A stretch of 64,000 bases of DNA from Pelagibacteraceae bacterium AG-390-L03 (GTDB lineage: Bacteria > Pseudomonadota > Alphaproteobacteria > Pelagibacterales > Pelagibacteraceae). The stretch covers positions 434,001 to 498,000 of the forward strand of contig QCHA01000001.1 of assembly GCA_003279685.1 (NCBI GenBank), written 5' to 3'. A program made the translations under genes and the position numbers. This document shows, in pieces, positions 1-8,962 of the stretch; position 1 is the stretch's first letter; each line of letters opens with the position of its first letter. The notes below the pieces were generated by a model. The model did not search any database and was not told where the DNA came from. It saw only the letters and a program-made list of their open reading frames with translations.

Positions 1-8
1 TTTTCATA

Positions 9-662
9 TTATGCTTTTTGGGTAATAACAGTTTTTTTTCTGTTTGGGTAGCAAGTAGTACATATTTTGCATGTTAAACCATAACAATCTCTTGCCTTAC
101 AATATTCTCTACCATAAAAAATTATTTGTAAATGAAGTTTAGACCAAGTTCTTCTAGGAAATATTCGTTTTAAATCTTTTTCAGTTTGTACCACATTTTT
201 TCCACTAGTTAATCCCCATCTTTGAGCAAGTCTATGAATATGAGTATCAACTGCAAAAGCTGGATACCCAAAACCCTGGGACATCACTACGCTAGCTGTT
301 TTATGGCCTACACCAGGTAGTTTTTCTAGTTCTTCAAAGGTTTGAGGCACTCTCCCGTTGTGTTTTTCCAAAACTTGTTTTGACATTAAATAAATACTTT
401 TAGCTTTAATTCTAAAAATACCAATTTTTTTTATTAATTTTTCAATTTTTTTCCTTCCTAATTTTACAAAGTGTTCTGGTTTAAAGTATTTTGGATATAT
501 ATCTTTTGTGACATTGTTAACATTTACATCTGTGCATTGGGCTGAAAGAAGTACAGAAATTAATAGTGTAAAAGTATTTTTACTTTTAAGGGGAACTGAT
601 GCTTTAGGATAAATTTTATTTAGAGTTTTAATTATAATTTTTGCCTTTTGTTTTTCATTCAT
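9..662 (-). CDS. nth: Endonuclease III, base-excision DNA glycosylase/AP lyase
   Basis: Removes oxidised pyrimidines and cleaves the abasic site. The 217-residue protein has the usual family length. The helix-hairpin-helix LPGVGHKTA lies at about residues 115-123 with catalytic lysine K121, and the catalytic aspartate is D139 in AVDTHIHR; both match E. coli K120 and D138. The C-terminal Fe-S loop is unusual: cysteines are at 188, 193, 198, 201 and 204. Three of these (188, 198, 204) fit the classical C-x6-C-x2-C-x5-C register, but the second ligand position (195) is glycine. The stop lies near the left window edge. The start ATG is adjacent to the stop of dapB, so the two probably share a transcript. 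Confidence 0.95.
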   Translation of the reverse strand: MNEKQKAKIIIKTLNKIYPKASVPLKSKNTFTLLISVLLSAQCTDVNVNNVTKDIYPKYFKPEHFVKLGRKKIEKLIKKIGIFRIKAKSIYLMSKQVLEKHNGRVPQTFEELEKLPGVGHKTASVVMSQGFGYPAFAVDTHIHRLAQRWGLTSGKNVVQTEKDLKRIFPRRTWSKLHLQIIFYGREYCKARDCYGLTCKICTTCYPNRKKTVITQKA

Positions 663-1438
663 TATGAAAAGTTAAGCAAATCTCTCATAGAATATAATCC
701 TGGTTTTTTTTTCATTAACCATTTAGAAGCAGTCAAAGCTCCATCAGAGTAAAGTGTTCTATCAAAAGCTTCATGGTTTAATGTAATTATTTCTTTTCCA
801 CTTGAGAATTTTACTTCATGTTCACCAATAATTTCACCTTTTCTTATAGAATTAAAATTAATTTTTTTTCCATAAGGAAAAGATTTTTTATTTAAAAATT
901 TCTTTCCCATTAAATTATATAAATTTTTATTCTTTCCATCCGCAATGCCTTTTCCAAGCATTAAGGCTGTACCAGAAGGATAGTCTTTTTTATGTTTGTG
1001 ATGTACTTCAAATATTTTACTTAAATATTCATCATTTAAAGATTTTGATGTTATTTCAGTTAAATACATTAATAAATTTACACCTAAACTCATATTACCA
1101 GCTTTTAAAATGGGTATTTTTTTTGAATATTTCTTAATATGATTTTCTTGGCTTCTATCAAAACCAGTTGTGCCAATAACAACCTTTTTCTTAAGTTTAG
1201 ATGCTATTCTTAATATTTCCAAGGTGCACTCTGGGACTGTAAAATCAATTATCACGTCTGTTTTTTTAAACGCAATATCTGAATTTAATTCTGGTCTAAT
1301 TCCGTTAAATTTTTTATTTACAAGTCTATTTTCTGTAAGCGCAACTAATTTAAAATTTTTATTTTTCTTTGAAGATTTGATAAGTTGTTGACCCATCCTT
1401 CCCATGCAACCTGATATTGCTAAATTAATTTTATTCAT
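662..1438 (-). CDS. dapB: 4-hydroxy-tetrahydrodipicolinate reductase
   Basis: NAD(P)H-dependent reductase of the diaminopimelate/lysine pathway, supplying peptidoglycan and lysine. The dinucleotide-binding motif GCMGRMG is at residues 10-16, GTTGF at 89-93, and the signature HHKHKKDYPSGTA begins at residue 146 with the catalytic His and Lys. Length is 258 residues against about 270 in the family. The gene overlaps the upstream monooxygenase-fold gene by 8 bases and abuts nth, suggesting one operon. lysA, of the same pathway, is also in this window at 45201-46415. Confidence 0.96.
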   Translation of the reverse strand: MNKINLAISGCMGRMGQQLIKSSKKNKNFKLVALTENRLVNKKFNGIRPELNSDIAFKKTDVIIDFTVPECTLEILRIASKLKKKVVIGTTGFDRSQENHIKKYSKKIPILKAGNMSLGVNLLMYLTEITSKSLNDEYLSKIFEVHHKHKKDYPSGTALMLGKGIADGKNKNLYNLMGKKFLNKKSFPYGKKINFNSIRKGEIIGEHEVKFSSGKEIITLNHEAFDRTLYSDGALTASKWLMKKKPGLYSMRDLLNFS

Positions 1439-1823
1439 TAAATATTTTTTTTCTAATATATCCTACTTCGGTAGTTTTAAAATGCCTGAAGGGTACATTT
1501 GTATCTTCAATTGCTTTAATAGTCTCCTCTGTAATATTTCCATAAACTTCAATTTCAAATCTGTCAGCAATCTCTTGATGTTTTTTAACATAAGCTTGAA
1601 CGGGGGGATTATTAAGGTGATGTACCATAGCTTCACTGTTTCGGTAGACTTCACTCCATGTAAATTCTAAAGGATCAGTCGGATCTTGATCAAAAGTATG
1701 AATAAGCATATCTGGCTCTGACTCATTGACGGCATCATCCGCTTCTTTTGCTATCTTAAGATATTCTTCTACTTTACCTTCTTTAACACGTATTCTAGCT
1801 ATTAAAATAAAAGGATTAGACAT
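1431..1823 (-). CDS. Antibiotic-biosynthesis-monooxygenase-fold protein, putative quinol monooxygenase
   Basis: A 130-residue cytoplasmic protein whose first 100 residues look like the dimeric alpha/beta ABM ferredoxin-like fold. Typical elements are an N-terminal strand reading ILIARIRVKEGKVEEYLK, a central EFTWSEVYRNSEAMVHHLNNPPVQ with the family's E..Y.....HH pattern, and a strand IEVYGNI. Proteins of this fold (YgiN-like) oxidise quinols or other small substrates without a cofactor, but many have no assigned role. The C-terminal 30 residues are an extension I do not recognise. It overlaps dapB by 8 bases. The substrate cannot be inferred from the sequence. Confidence 0.7.
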   Translation of the reverse strand: MSNPFILIARIRVKEGKVEEYLKIAKEADDAVNESEPDMLIHTFDQDPTDPLEFTWSEVYRNSEAMVHHLNNPPVQAYVKKHQEIADRFEIEVYGNITEETIKAIEDTNVPFRHFKTTEVGYIRKKIFNE

Positions 1824-1900
1824 TGATATTAAAATAAATGATTTATAATTTTTAATATATACATTCTAAAAATACTAACTCTTTTTAATTAATTAGTCTT

Positions 1901-3028
1901 TTAATTTTTCCAAAAATCTTTAGCTTTTTGAAAAAACTTTCTAATACTTGGATTTGATTTATCGTTTTCAATTTCTCTAAATTGTTCTAGTAGTTCTTTT
2001 TGTTTTTTATTCAAGTATACAGGTACTTCTGTTTTTACCTGAACATATAAGTCACCAAAATCACCTCTTCTCATATACGGCATTCCTTTACCTTTTAATC
2101 TAAATTGTTTGCCGTTTTGAGTTCCATCAGGAATTTTTATTTTAGCTTTGCCACCGTCAATAGTTGGAATTTCAATAGTAGTTCCTAATGCTGCATCTGC
2201 AAGAGAAATTGGAAATTCAAAAAATAAATTTTCATCTGATCTTTTAAATAAATCATGAGAGTAAACATTTATAAATAAATATAGGTCACCTGTTGACCCA
2301 CCTCTACTACCAGCTTCCCCTTTGCCTGCTAATCTAATTCTTGTTCCATCATCAACACCTTTAGGAATTGTGACTGATATTTTCTTAGATGCCTGTTTTT
2401 TTCCTTGGCCATTACAGTCATTACATGGATTTGTAATTTCTTCACCATTACCATTACATTGAGGACATGTTTGTTGTACTGTGAAGAAACCCTGATTAGA
2501 TCTTATTTTTCCATTGCCCCCACAATAAGTACATCTATCTGGAGAATGACCGGGTTTTGAGCCATTTCCTTTACAGGTTCCACATTTTTCTGTAGTTGAA
2601 AATTTTATATCTTGCTTTTTACCTTGATAGGCTTCTTCAAGAGAAATTGACAAATCATATCTTAGATCTGAGCCTCTGTTATTTGAACTTCTGCTTCTTG
2701 ATCTTCCGCCACCACCAAAATCTCCAAAAAAATCCTCAAAAATATCTGAAAAATCTGCTCCACCAAAACCACCAAACCCACCGCCTTGTCTTCCACCACC
2801 ATTTTCAAATGCTGCATGACCGAAGTTATCATAGTTTTGTTTTTTTTCTTTATCTGAGAGAATTCCGTAAGCTTCACTGGCTTCTTTGAATTTATCTTCT
2901 GCCACTTTATCACCAGGATTTTTATCAGGATGATATTTGACGGCAAGTTTTCTATAAGCTGACTTTAATTCATCGGGAGATGCACTTTTTCCTACACCTA
3001 AAACATCATAGAAATCTCTTTTAGCCAT
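1901..3028 (-). CDS. dnaJ: Chaperone DnaJ (Hsp40)
   Basis: Co-chaperone that delivers unfolded substrates and stimulates DnaK ATPase. The J domain carries HPD at residues 33-35. A Gly/Phe-rich linker with runs of GGFGG follows at about 75-110, then four zinc-binding CxxCxGxG repeats ([32 protein letters not shown]) at about 147-210, then the C-terminal peptide-binding domain. The 375-residue length is standard. It lies 32 bases downstream of dnaK in the order grpE-dnaK-dnaJ on the minus strand, so all three are probably co-transcribed. Confidence 0.98.
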   Translation of the reverse strand: MAKRDFYDVLGVGKSASPDELKSAYRKLAVKYHPDKNPGDKVAEDKFKEASEAYGILSDKEKKQNYDNFGHAAFENGGGRQGGGFGGFGGADFSDIFEDFFGDFGGGGRSRSRSSNNRGSDLRYDLSISLEEAYQGKKQDIKFSTTEKCGTCKGNGSKPGHSPDRCTYCGGNGKIRSNQGFFTVQQTCPQCNGNGEEITNPCNDCNGQGKKQASKKISVTIPKGVDDGTRIRLAGKGEAGSRGGSTGDLYLFINVYSHDLFKRSDENLFFEFPISLADAALGTTIEIPTIDGGKAKIKIPDGTQNGKQFRLKGKGMPYMRRGDFGDLYVQVKTEVPVYLNKKQKELLEQFREIENDKSNPSIRKFFQKAKDFWKN

Positions 3029-3060
3029 AAGTTACCCTGAGATAATGATCGTTGATATTC

Positions 3061-5007
3061 TTAAGCGCTTTTTTCTTTATCTTCTTCTTTATTTTCTTCT
3101 TTATTTTCTTCTTTTACTTCTTCAAAATCCGCATCAACTACGTTATCGTCTTTTTTTCCTTCATCATTATTTTTACTATCATCAGGTGAATCTGGTTTTT
3201 TCTCTTGAGCTTTATATATAGCCTCACCTAATTTCATTGATGCTTGAACTAACGTCTCTGTTTTTTTCTTAATATCATCATTGTCAGTCCCTTTAAGAGC
3301 TTCTTTTAAACTTGATGAAGCATCTTCTATTGCTTTCTTTTCAGCGTCAGTAATTTTGGATCCATGCTCTTTAAGATTTTTTTCAGTTGAATGAATTAAA
3401 GTATCAGCCTGATTTCTCGTATCTACCGACTCTCTTTTCTTTTTATCTTCTTCCTTATTAGCTTCAGCATCTTTAACCATTTTTTCAATTTCTTCTTCAC
3501 TTAATCCGCCCGAAGCTTGGATTTGAATTTTTTGTTCTTTTCCAGTTCCTTTGTCTTTTGCTGAAACACTAACTATACCGTTTGCATCAATATCAAAAGT
3601 AACTTCAATTTGAGGAACTCCTCTTGGTGCAGGTGCGATACCAACTAATTCAAAATTACCTAGCATCTTATTATCAGTAGCCATTTCTCTTTCACCCTGA
3701 AGCACTCTAATAGAAACTGCAGGCTGATTGTCTTCTGCTGTAGAAAATACTTGGCTTTTTTTTGTTGGTATTGTTGTATTTTTCTCAATTAGCTTAGTTG
3801 ATACACCGCCAAGAGTTTCAATACCTAGAGATAAAGGCGTAACATCTAAAAGAAGAACATCTTTTACATCACCTTGCAGTACTCCAGCTTGAATAGCTGC
3901 ACCCATAGCAACAACTTCATCCGGATTTACACTTTTGTTTGGGTCTTTTCCAAAAAAGTTTTTTACTTCAGTTAGGACTTTAGGCATTCTAGTCATTCCA
4001 CCAACCATAACAATTTCATCTATATCACTTGCTGATATACCAGCATCATTTAATGCTGTTTTACAAGGTGGTATTGTTTTAGCTATTAAGTCTTCAACAA
4101 GAGCCTCAAGTTTGGCTCTAGTCATTTTTAAATTAATATGTTTAGGTCCTGTTTTATCTGCAGTAATAAATGGTAAGTTAATATCGGTTTGTTCTGCTGA
4201 AGATAGTTCTATTTTAGCTTTTTCCGCAGCTTCTTTTAATCTTTGAAGTGCAAGTTTATCTGATGTTAAGTCTATACCGTTATCTTTTTTAAATTCTGTA
4301 ACTAAGTAATCAACGATTGTGTTGTCAAAGTCTTCACCACCTAGAAAAGTATCACCGTTTGTCGATTTAACTTCAAATACACCATCTCCCAATTCAAGAA
4401 TAGATACATCAAATGTACCTCCTCCTAAATCATATACCGCAATCTTTTTATTTTGTTTTTTGTCTAAACCATATGCAAGTGATGCTGCAGTAGGCTCATT
4501 AATTATTCTTAAAACTTCTAGACCAGCAATTTTACCAGCATCTTTTGTTGCTTGTCTTTGTGCATCGTTAAAGTATGCAGGAACTGTTATTACTGCTTTT
4601 TTTACTTCTTGACCTAAATATTTCTCAGCTGTCTCTTTCATTTTTTGAAGAATAAAAGCAGAAATCTGAGAAGGAGAATATTTTTCTCCTTTTGCTTCAA
4701 TCCATGCATCACCTTTTTCAGAATTAACTATTTTAAAAGGAGCTGCAGCAATATCTTTTTTTACAGTTGGGTCTTCAAAATTTCTTCCAATAAGTCTTTT
4801 AACAGCGAAAATTGTATTTTCAGGGTTTGTTACAGCTTGTCGTTTAGCAGGTTGACCAACAAGTTTTTCACTATCATCAGTAAAAGCTACAACTGATGGA
4901 GTTGTTCTTGCGCCCTCGGCATTTTCCAATACTTTAGGCTGGCTTCCTTCCATAATTGATACACAAGAGTTTGTGGTACCAAGATCTATCCCAATAATTT
5001 TGCTCAT
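3061..5007 (-). CDS. dnaK: Chaperone DnaK (Hsp70)
   Basis: ATP-dependent chaperone. The N-terminal ATPase domain begins [17 protein letters not shown], with the second phosphate motif [15 protein letters not shown] around residue 195 and VGGMTRMP around 340. The substrate-binding domain follows ([17 protein letters not shown] near 390). The 648-residue protein ends in an acidic, Lys/Glu-rich tail with low-complexity KEENKEE repeats. It sits between grpE (61 bases upstream) and dnaJ. I looked for a CIRCE operator near grpE and dnaK and saw none; hrcA is not adjacent. Confidence 0.99.
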   Translation of the reverse strand: MSKIIGIDLGTTNSCVSIMEGSQPKVLENAEGARTTPSVVAFTDDSEKLVGQPAKRQAVTNPENTIFAVKRLIGRNFEDPTVKKDIAAAPFKIVNSEKGDAWIEAKGEKYSPSQISAFILQKMKETAEKYLGQEVKKAVITVPAYFNDAQRQATKDAGKIAGLEVLRIINEPTAASLAYGLDKKQNKKIAVYDLGGGTFDVSILELGDGVFEVKSTNGDTFLGGEDFDNTIVDYLVTEFKKDNGIDLTSDKLALQRLKEAAEKAKIELSSAEQTDINLPFITADKTGPKHINLKMTRAKLEALVEDLIAKTIPPCKTALNDAGISASDIDEIVMVGGMTRMPKVLTEVKNFFGKDPNKSVNPDEVVAMGAAIQAGVLQGDVKDVLLLDVTPLSLGIETLGGVSTKLIEKNTTIPTKKSQVFSTAEDNQPAVSIRVLQGEREMATDNKMLGNFELVGIAPAPRGVPQIEVTFDIDANGIVSVSAKDKGTGKEQKIQIQASGGLSEEEIEKMVKDAEANKEEDKKKRESVDTRNQADTLIHSTEKNLKEHGSKITDAEKKAIEDASSSLKEALKGTDNDDIKKKTETLVQASMKLGEAIYKAQEKKPDSPDDSKNNDEGKKDDNVVDADFEEVKEENKEENKEEDKEKSA

Positions 5008-5068
5008 AATTTAAATTCTTCCCTTCATATATGTGTTAATATTAATTCTACAAGTTCAACAAATGTTA

Positions 5069-5704
5069 TTATTTGTCTAAATTTTCCCTATTTTCCTCAT
5101 TTTTATCATCTTTTTTTTCTGTTTTTTTAGATACACCAACTAAAGATGGTCTAAGTAATCTGTTCTTTATCATAAAACCTTTTTGAACTTCTTGAACAAT
5201 CGTTCCAGGTTCTTTTTGATCATCTTCTATTTCCATCATGGCCTGATGTAAATTTGGATCTAATTTTTTGTTAATACAATCAATTGGTTTAATGTTATTT
5301 TTAGCAAAAATAGAGATTAAATCTTTATTGATTATATCAAAATGTTCTAAGGTTTTTTTTAATACTTCAGTATCTTTGAGGGCTTCATCACTCTCTAAAA
5401 TTAATTTTGATCTCTCAAGGTTATCAATTAAATTTAAAGCTTCTTTTGCAAATGCAAAGCCTCCATAATCAAATGCATCATCTTTTTCTTTTTCAAATCT
5501 TCTTCTTTGGTTTTCCAATTCGGCGAAAGTTCTTGCAAGCTTATCTTCTAATTCTTTTATTTTTTCTTCAGGAGATAATTCTTTTTCTTCTTCTACACTT
5601 TTGTTTTCTTCTTGCTTATCCTCAGACTGCTGTTCAGTTCCGATGGTCTCGTCTGATGTTTCAATTGTAGTGTTTTCTTGATTTTGGTTTTCTTCTTTTT
5701 CCAT
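5069..5704 (-). CDS. grpE: Nucleotide exchange factor GrpE
   Basis: Releases ADP from DnaK. The first 60 residues are disordered and very rich in Glu, Gln and Asn. A long coiled-coil helix follows (about 45-110, including FAELENQRRRFEKEKDDAFDYG), and then the beta domain with the family signature NLHQAMMEIEDD near 150 and VQEVQKGFMIKNRLLRPSLVGVSK near 168-192. It is 211 residues long. It is the first gene of the minus-strand chaperone operon and is divergent from rdgB across only 42 bases, so promoters for both must sit in or near that gap. Confidence 0.96.
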   Translation of the reverse strand: MEKEENQNQENTTIETSDETIGTEQQSEDKQEENKSVEEEKELSPEEKIKELEDKLARTFAELENQRRRFEKEKDDAFDYGGFAFAKEALNLIDNLERSKLILESDEALKDTEVLKKTLEHFDIINKDLISIFAKNNIKPIDCINKKLDPNLHQAMMEIEDDQKEPGTIVQEVQKGFMIKNRLLRPSLVGVSKKTEKKDDKNEENRENLDK

Positions 5705-5746
5705 GTCAGCATATATGGTAAGAAATCTCAGAATTGCTAGGTATTA

Positions 5747-6343
5747 ATGGAAAAAATTTCAAAATTGCTTATTGGCACTAATAACAAAGGAAAATATAAG
5801 GAAATCAAAGCTTTATTACCAAAATATATTAAAACACACTCAACATCTGAATTTAAACTTAAGAGTCCTAGAGAAAATGGTCTAACATTTACAGAAAATT
5901 CAATCATAAAATCTAAACATTTTTCAAAAAAAACAAAATTGATATGTCTTGCAGACGATTCAGGGCTTGAGATAGACATTTTAGATAAAAGCCCGGGAAT
6001 TTATTCAGCTAGATGGGGTGGAAAAAAAGGTGATTTTAAAAAAGCAATAAAAAGAGTTTATAGAGAATTATCAAATAGAGATAAAAACTGGAAATTTAAG
6101 AAAGTTAAAGCTAGATTTATTTGTGCGTTATCAATTTGTTATTTAGATAAAAAAATAGTTTCTGTTTTAGGTAAGGTTGAGGGTTATATTTCGACAAAAC
6201 CAAAAGGTAAAAATGGTTTTGGTTATGATCCAATATTTATTCCCAAAAACAAAAGAAAGACTTTTGGTGAAATTAGTTCTTCACGAAAATATAAAATAGA
6301 CCATCGTTTTAATGCATTTAAGAAAATTAAAAGATTTCTATAA
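5747..6343 (+). CDS. rdgB: Non-canonical purine NTP pyrophosphatase (RdgB/HAM1)
   Basis: House-cleaning enzyme that hydrolyses dITP and XTP to monophosphates. Family motifs are the N-terminal IGTNNKGKYKEI, ADDSGLEIDIL with SPGIYSARWGG, GFGYDPIFIP and C-terminal DHRFNAF. The 198-residue length is normal. It is divergent from grpE and its 3' end overlaps the 3' end of the LpoA-like gene by 17 bases. In many alphaproteobacteria rph and hrcA lie in this neighbourhood; neither is present here. Confidence 0.95.
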   Translation: MEKISKLLIGTNNKGKYKEIKALLPKYIKTHSTSEFKLKSPRENGLTFTENSIIKSKHFSKKTKLICLADDSGLEIDILDKSPGIYSARWGGKKGDFKKAIKRVYRELSNRDKNWKFKKVKARFICALSICYLDKKIVSVLGKVEGYISTKPKGKNGFGYDPIFIPKNKRKTFGEISSSRKYKIDHRFNAFKKIKRFL

Positions 6344-7481
6344 TTTTTTTATCTTCAATTTTATAAAAGTTTAAACGATGATTAATTTTATTATTTTTAA
6401 TATCAAAAATACCTATTTTTCCTTTAAAAGAATTTTTCTTTTTAAAAAGTTTGTTTAAATTAGATAGATTATTTTTTAATGATAAATAATAGACAAGTCC
6501 TACAAGATCGTAACTTAATAATGATAAGTGTGAAGGATATTCATTAAACTCTTTAGAAAATTTATCTTTGTAATTTTCAAAATTATTTTTATTTATAGAT
6601 GGGTAATACAAGGGCTGAATATCTATTTCATTTAATAAACTCTCATCAAACCATTGGTTTAATGTAATAAAATACTTATTTTTAGGAGAAACGTCTGTAT
6701 ATAAAAGTGATGTAGATACACTTTTTAAGCTTTCATCAAAATCTGCAATAACAACAGCATCAAAATTTAAACCTCCTAAAGTATACCTCTGTTCAAGTTT
6801 TTTAATTTTTTTTTCTTTATTTGATTGATTTGATTTTTTTAGCCTTAAAATTTCATCTTCTAAGTTTTGTTTTCTAATTCTGTAGTTAGTAATTTCTTCA
6901 ATCTGTTTTGTTAATTTTGTAGGTTCTGTACTATAATCATAATCTTTAAATATTTTAATTTTTGAGTCCTTAATTCCTTTTTTAATTTCAAATTCATAAT
7001 CTTGAATAGGTGTTAAAAATATCGTTCTTCTTATGTTATTTATTTCTGTAAATTTTTTTATAGTATTGAATTGAGATGTAGAATTTATTCCTGCTGAAAT
7101 TACATTTTTTGGAAGATCTAGTGTTTTGTTTGTTAATGACAAAAAAGTTATATCTTTGATCTCATCTAAATAATTTATACTTTCATAAAAAACAGGTCCA
7201 ATAACAACTTTTACACCCATTTGGCTTAATTCAAATGCTGACTTAAGTGCTTTGTTTGCTTTAGAAGCCGTATCTTTTGGAATTATTTCTATTGAATTAT
7301 TATCAATATCTTTCACAGCTAGTCTTACAGCTTTAATTATTGATTGACCTAGCTCTTTATTAGAACCTGTCATAGGGACCATAAGACCAATTTTAATTTT
7401 TTCAGAAGCTTTGGCTAAATTTGAAAATAATAAACAAAAATTTAGCAATACAAAAAAAATAATTTTAATAAATTTACTCAT
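6327..7481 (-). CDS. LpoA-like penicillin-binding-protein activator (periplasmic-binding-protein fold)
   Basis: Secreted 384-residue protein with an N-terminal signal peptide (IKIIFFVLLNFCLLFSNLAKA) followed by a type-I periplasmic binding fold (IKIGLMVPMTGSNKELGQSIIKAVRLAVKDI). A charged, coiled-coil-like insert at about 205-235 (RIRKQNLEDEILRLKKS) resembles the alphaproteobacterial penicillin-binding-protein activators rather than amino-acid transport receptors. No transporter genes are adjacent. Divergence from rsmI matches the E. coli lpoA/rsmI arrangement, supporting a role in activating a peptidoglycan synthase. A Leu/Ile/Val-type receptor is the main alternative. Confidence 0.75.
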   Translation of the reverse strand: MSKFIKIIFFVLLNFCLLFSNLAKASEKIKIGLMVPMTGSNKELGQSIIKAVRLAVKDIDNNSIEIIPKDTASKANKALKSAFELSQMGVKVVIGPVFYESINYLDEIKDITFLSLTNKTLDLPKNVISAGINSTSQFNTIKKFTEINNIRRTIFLTPIQDYEFEIKKGIKDSKIKIFKDYDYSTEPTKLTKQIEEITNYRIRKQNLEDEILRLKKSNQSNKEKKIKKLEQRYTLGGLNFDAVVIADFDESLKSVSTSLLYTDVSPKNKYFITLNQWFDESLLNEIDIQPLYYPSINKNNFENYKDKFSKEFNEYPSHLSLLSYDLVGLVYYLSLKNNLSNLNKLFKKKNSFKGKIGIFDIKNNKINHRLNFYKIEDKKIIEIF

Positions 7482-7515
7482 TTTAGTGTTACTATAATAT
7501 TTTTTAAGCTTAATT

Positions 7516-8379
7516 ATGGTAATAAAATCACAATCTCAAATAAATAATAATGAAAATGGTCTATATTTAGTATCAACACCAATTGGTAATCTAAAAGATA
7601 TTACTTTAAGGGCTATTGAAACATTAAAAAGATCTTCTCATATCCTTTGTGAGGATACTAGAGTTTCAAGAAATTTATTAGATAGATATGAAATAAAATC
7701 GCAACTTATTTCAAATCATAAATTTAATGAGTCAAAAAATTTAGATAAAATAATTAGTCTATTGAAGTCTGGAGAAACAATTTCGTTAATTTCGGATGCT
7801 GGCACACCAAGTATTTCAGATCCTGGAGCAATATTAGTAAATGAATGCGTAAAAAATGAAATTAAAATTATTCCTATTCCAGGTCCTTCAGCTGCGACGG
7901 TAGCAGTATCAATGAGTGGTTTTTCAGAAAAGTTTATTTTTTATGGATTTTTACCTGAAAAAAAACAAGCGCTTACAAATGTTTTAAATAAAATTTCAAA
8001 ATTTGATGATACATGTGTCTTTTTCGTGTCTCCAAAAAAGGTGAATAAAATTATCCCAGAGTTAAAAAAAAATTTTAGTGGCAGAAAAATAGTGTTCTGT
8101 AGAGAAATATCAAAAATATATGAGGAATTTATAAGAAAAAATGTTGATGATTTAGAAATATTTAACAAAGAGTTAAAAGGAGAGCTAACAATAGTAATTT
8201 CTGAAAAAAAAATTAATAAAAATCACTCACAAGAATTAAGTGAATCAGATATAAATATAATTCATAAAATGATTAAAAAACTAACTATAAAAGAAATTAC
8301 AGAAATTATTAGTCAAAACAAAGATATTTCTAAAAAAGAGATTTACAATTATTGTTTGAAATTAAAAAATGAAATTTAA
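7516..8379 (+). CDS. rsmI: 16S rRNA 2'-O-methyltransferase (C1402)
   Basis: SAM-dependent methyltransferase of the tetrapyrrole-methylase fold that modifies C1402 in the ribosomal P site. Diagnostic motifs are GLYLVSTPIGNLKDITLRAIETL at the N terminus, CEDTRVSRNLLDRY, LISDAGTPSISDPGA (about residues 92-107) and PIPGPSAATVAVSMSGF. The 287-residue length fits. It is divergent from the LpoA-like gene (34 bases apart) and overlaps the BON lipoprotein by 11 bases, so it is probably translationally coupled to it. Confidence 0.96.
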   Translation: MVIKSQSQINNNENGLYLVSTPIGNLKDITLRAIETLKRSSHILCEDTRVSRNLLDRYEIKSQLISNHKFNESKNLDKIISLLKSGETISLISDAGTPSISDPGAILVNECVKNEIKIIPIPGPSAATVAVSMSGFSEKFIFYGFLPEKKQALTNVLNKISKFDDTCVFFVSPKKVNKIIPELKKNFSGRKIVFCREISKIYEEFIRKNVDDLEIFNKELKGELTIVISEKKINKNHSQELSESDINIIHKMIKKLTIKEITEIISQNKDISKKEIYNYCLKLKNEI

Positions 8380-8962
8380 ATTTATATTAGTTATTTTATT
8401 AGGAGTAATTTTATCTAGTTGTGCGGGGGTTTCGTCAAAAGGTGTTTTTGGTACAGGGGTTAGTGTTGCTTTTGATCCTAGAACTGTTGGTACACAAATG
8501 GATGACTCAATTATGCAAAAAAATTTAGCTGCACGAATTTTACTCAAGGATAAAAAATATCTTTTATCAGTTAAATCAAAAGTCTTAGATGGTAGAATTT
8601 TTTTAACTGGTAAAGTTGATAGTCCTGAAGAAAAATTATTATTAACAAAATTAGCTTGGGAAATGAAAGGTGCTAGGTCAGTTCGTAATGATATTAAAAT
8701 TAAAGAAGAATTTAATTTTAAAAGATCTGCAAAAGATATTTTAATAACCTCTCAACTTCGAACAGCAATAATTTTAAATAAAAATATTAAGGCTACAAAT
8801 TATCAAATAGATACTTACAAGAAAAAAATTTATGTTTATGGTATTGCATTAACTGCTGAAGAAAAAGATCTGGTAGTTAGTGAAGCTACAGAAATATTAG
8901 ATGTAGAAGATGTTATTGCAAGTATTATCCTTGTAGAAGATCTAAGAATACAAAGGGAATAA
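8369..8962 (+). CDS. BON-domain outer-membrane lipoprotein (DolP/OsmY-like)
   Basis: A 197-residue lipoprotein: signal peptide FKFILVILLGVILSSC with lipobox LSSC and acylated cysteine near residue 17. Two BON domains follow (about 50-110 and 120-190), with the pattern LAARILLKDKKYLLSVKSKVLDGRIFLTGKVDSPEEK and a second LRTAIILNKNIKATNYQIDTYKKKIYVYGIALTAEEK. In E. coli the rsmI neighbourhood contains dolP (yraP), a dual-BON lipoprotein of outer-membrane integrity; this gene holds the equivalent place, but yraN and diaA are missing. It ends one base before the convergent maeB. Confidence 0.85.
   Translation: MKFKFILVILLGVILSSCAGVSSKGVFGTGVSVAFDPRTVGTQMDDSIMQKNLAARILLKDKKYLLSVKSKVLDGRIFLTGKVDSPEEKLLLTKLAWEMKGARSVRNDIKIKEEFNFKRSAKDILITSQLRTAIILNKNIKATNYQIDTYKKKIYVYGIALTAEEKDLVVSEATEILDVEDVIASIILVEDLRIQRE

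Noticed and set aside
5705..5746. Search for a CIRCE heat-shock operator between grpE and rdgB.
   Set aside because: No TTAGCACTC-like inverted repeat is present in the 42-base gap.
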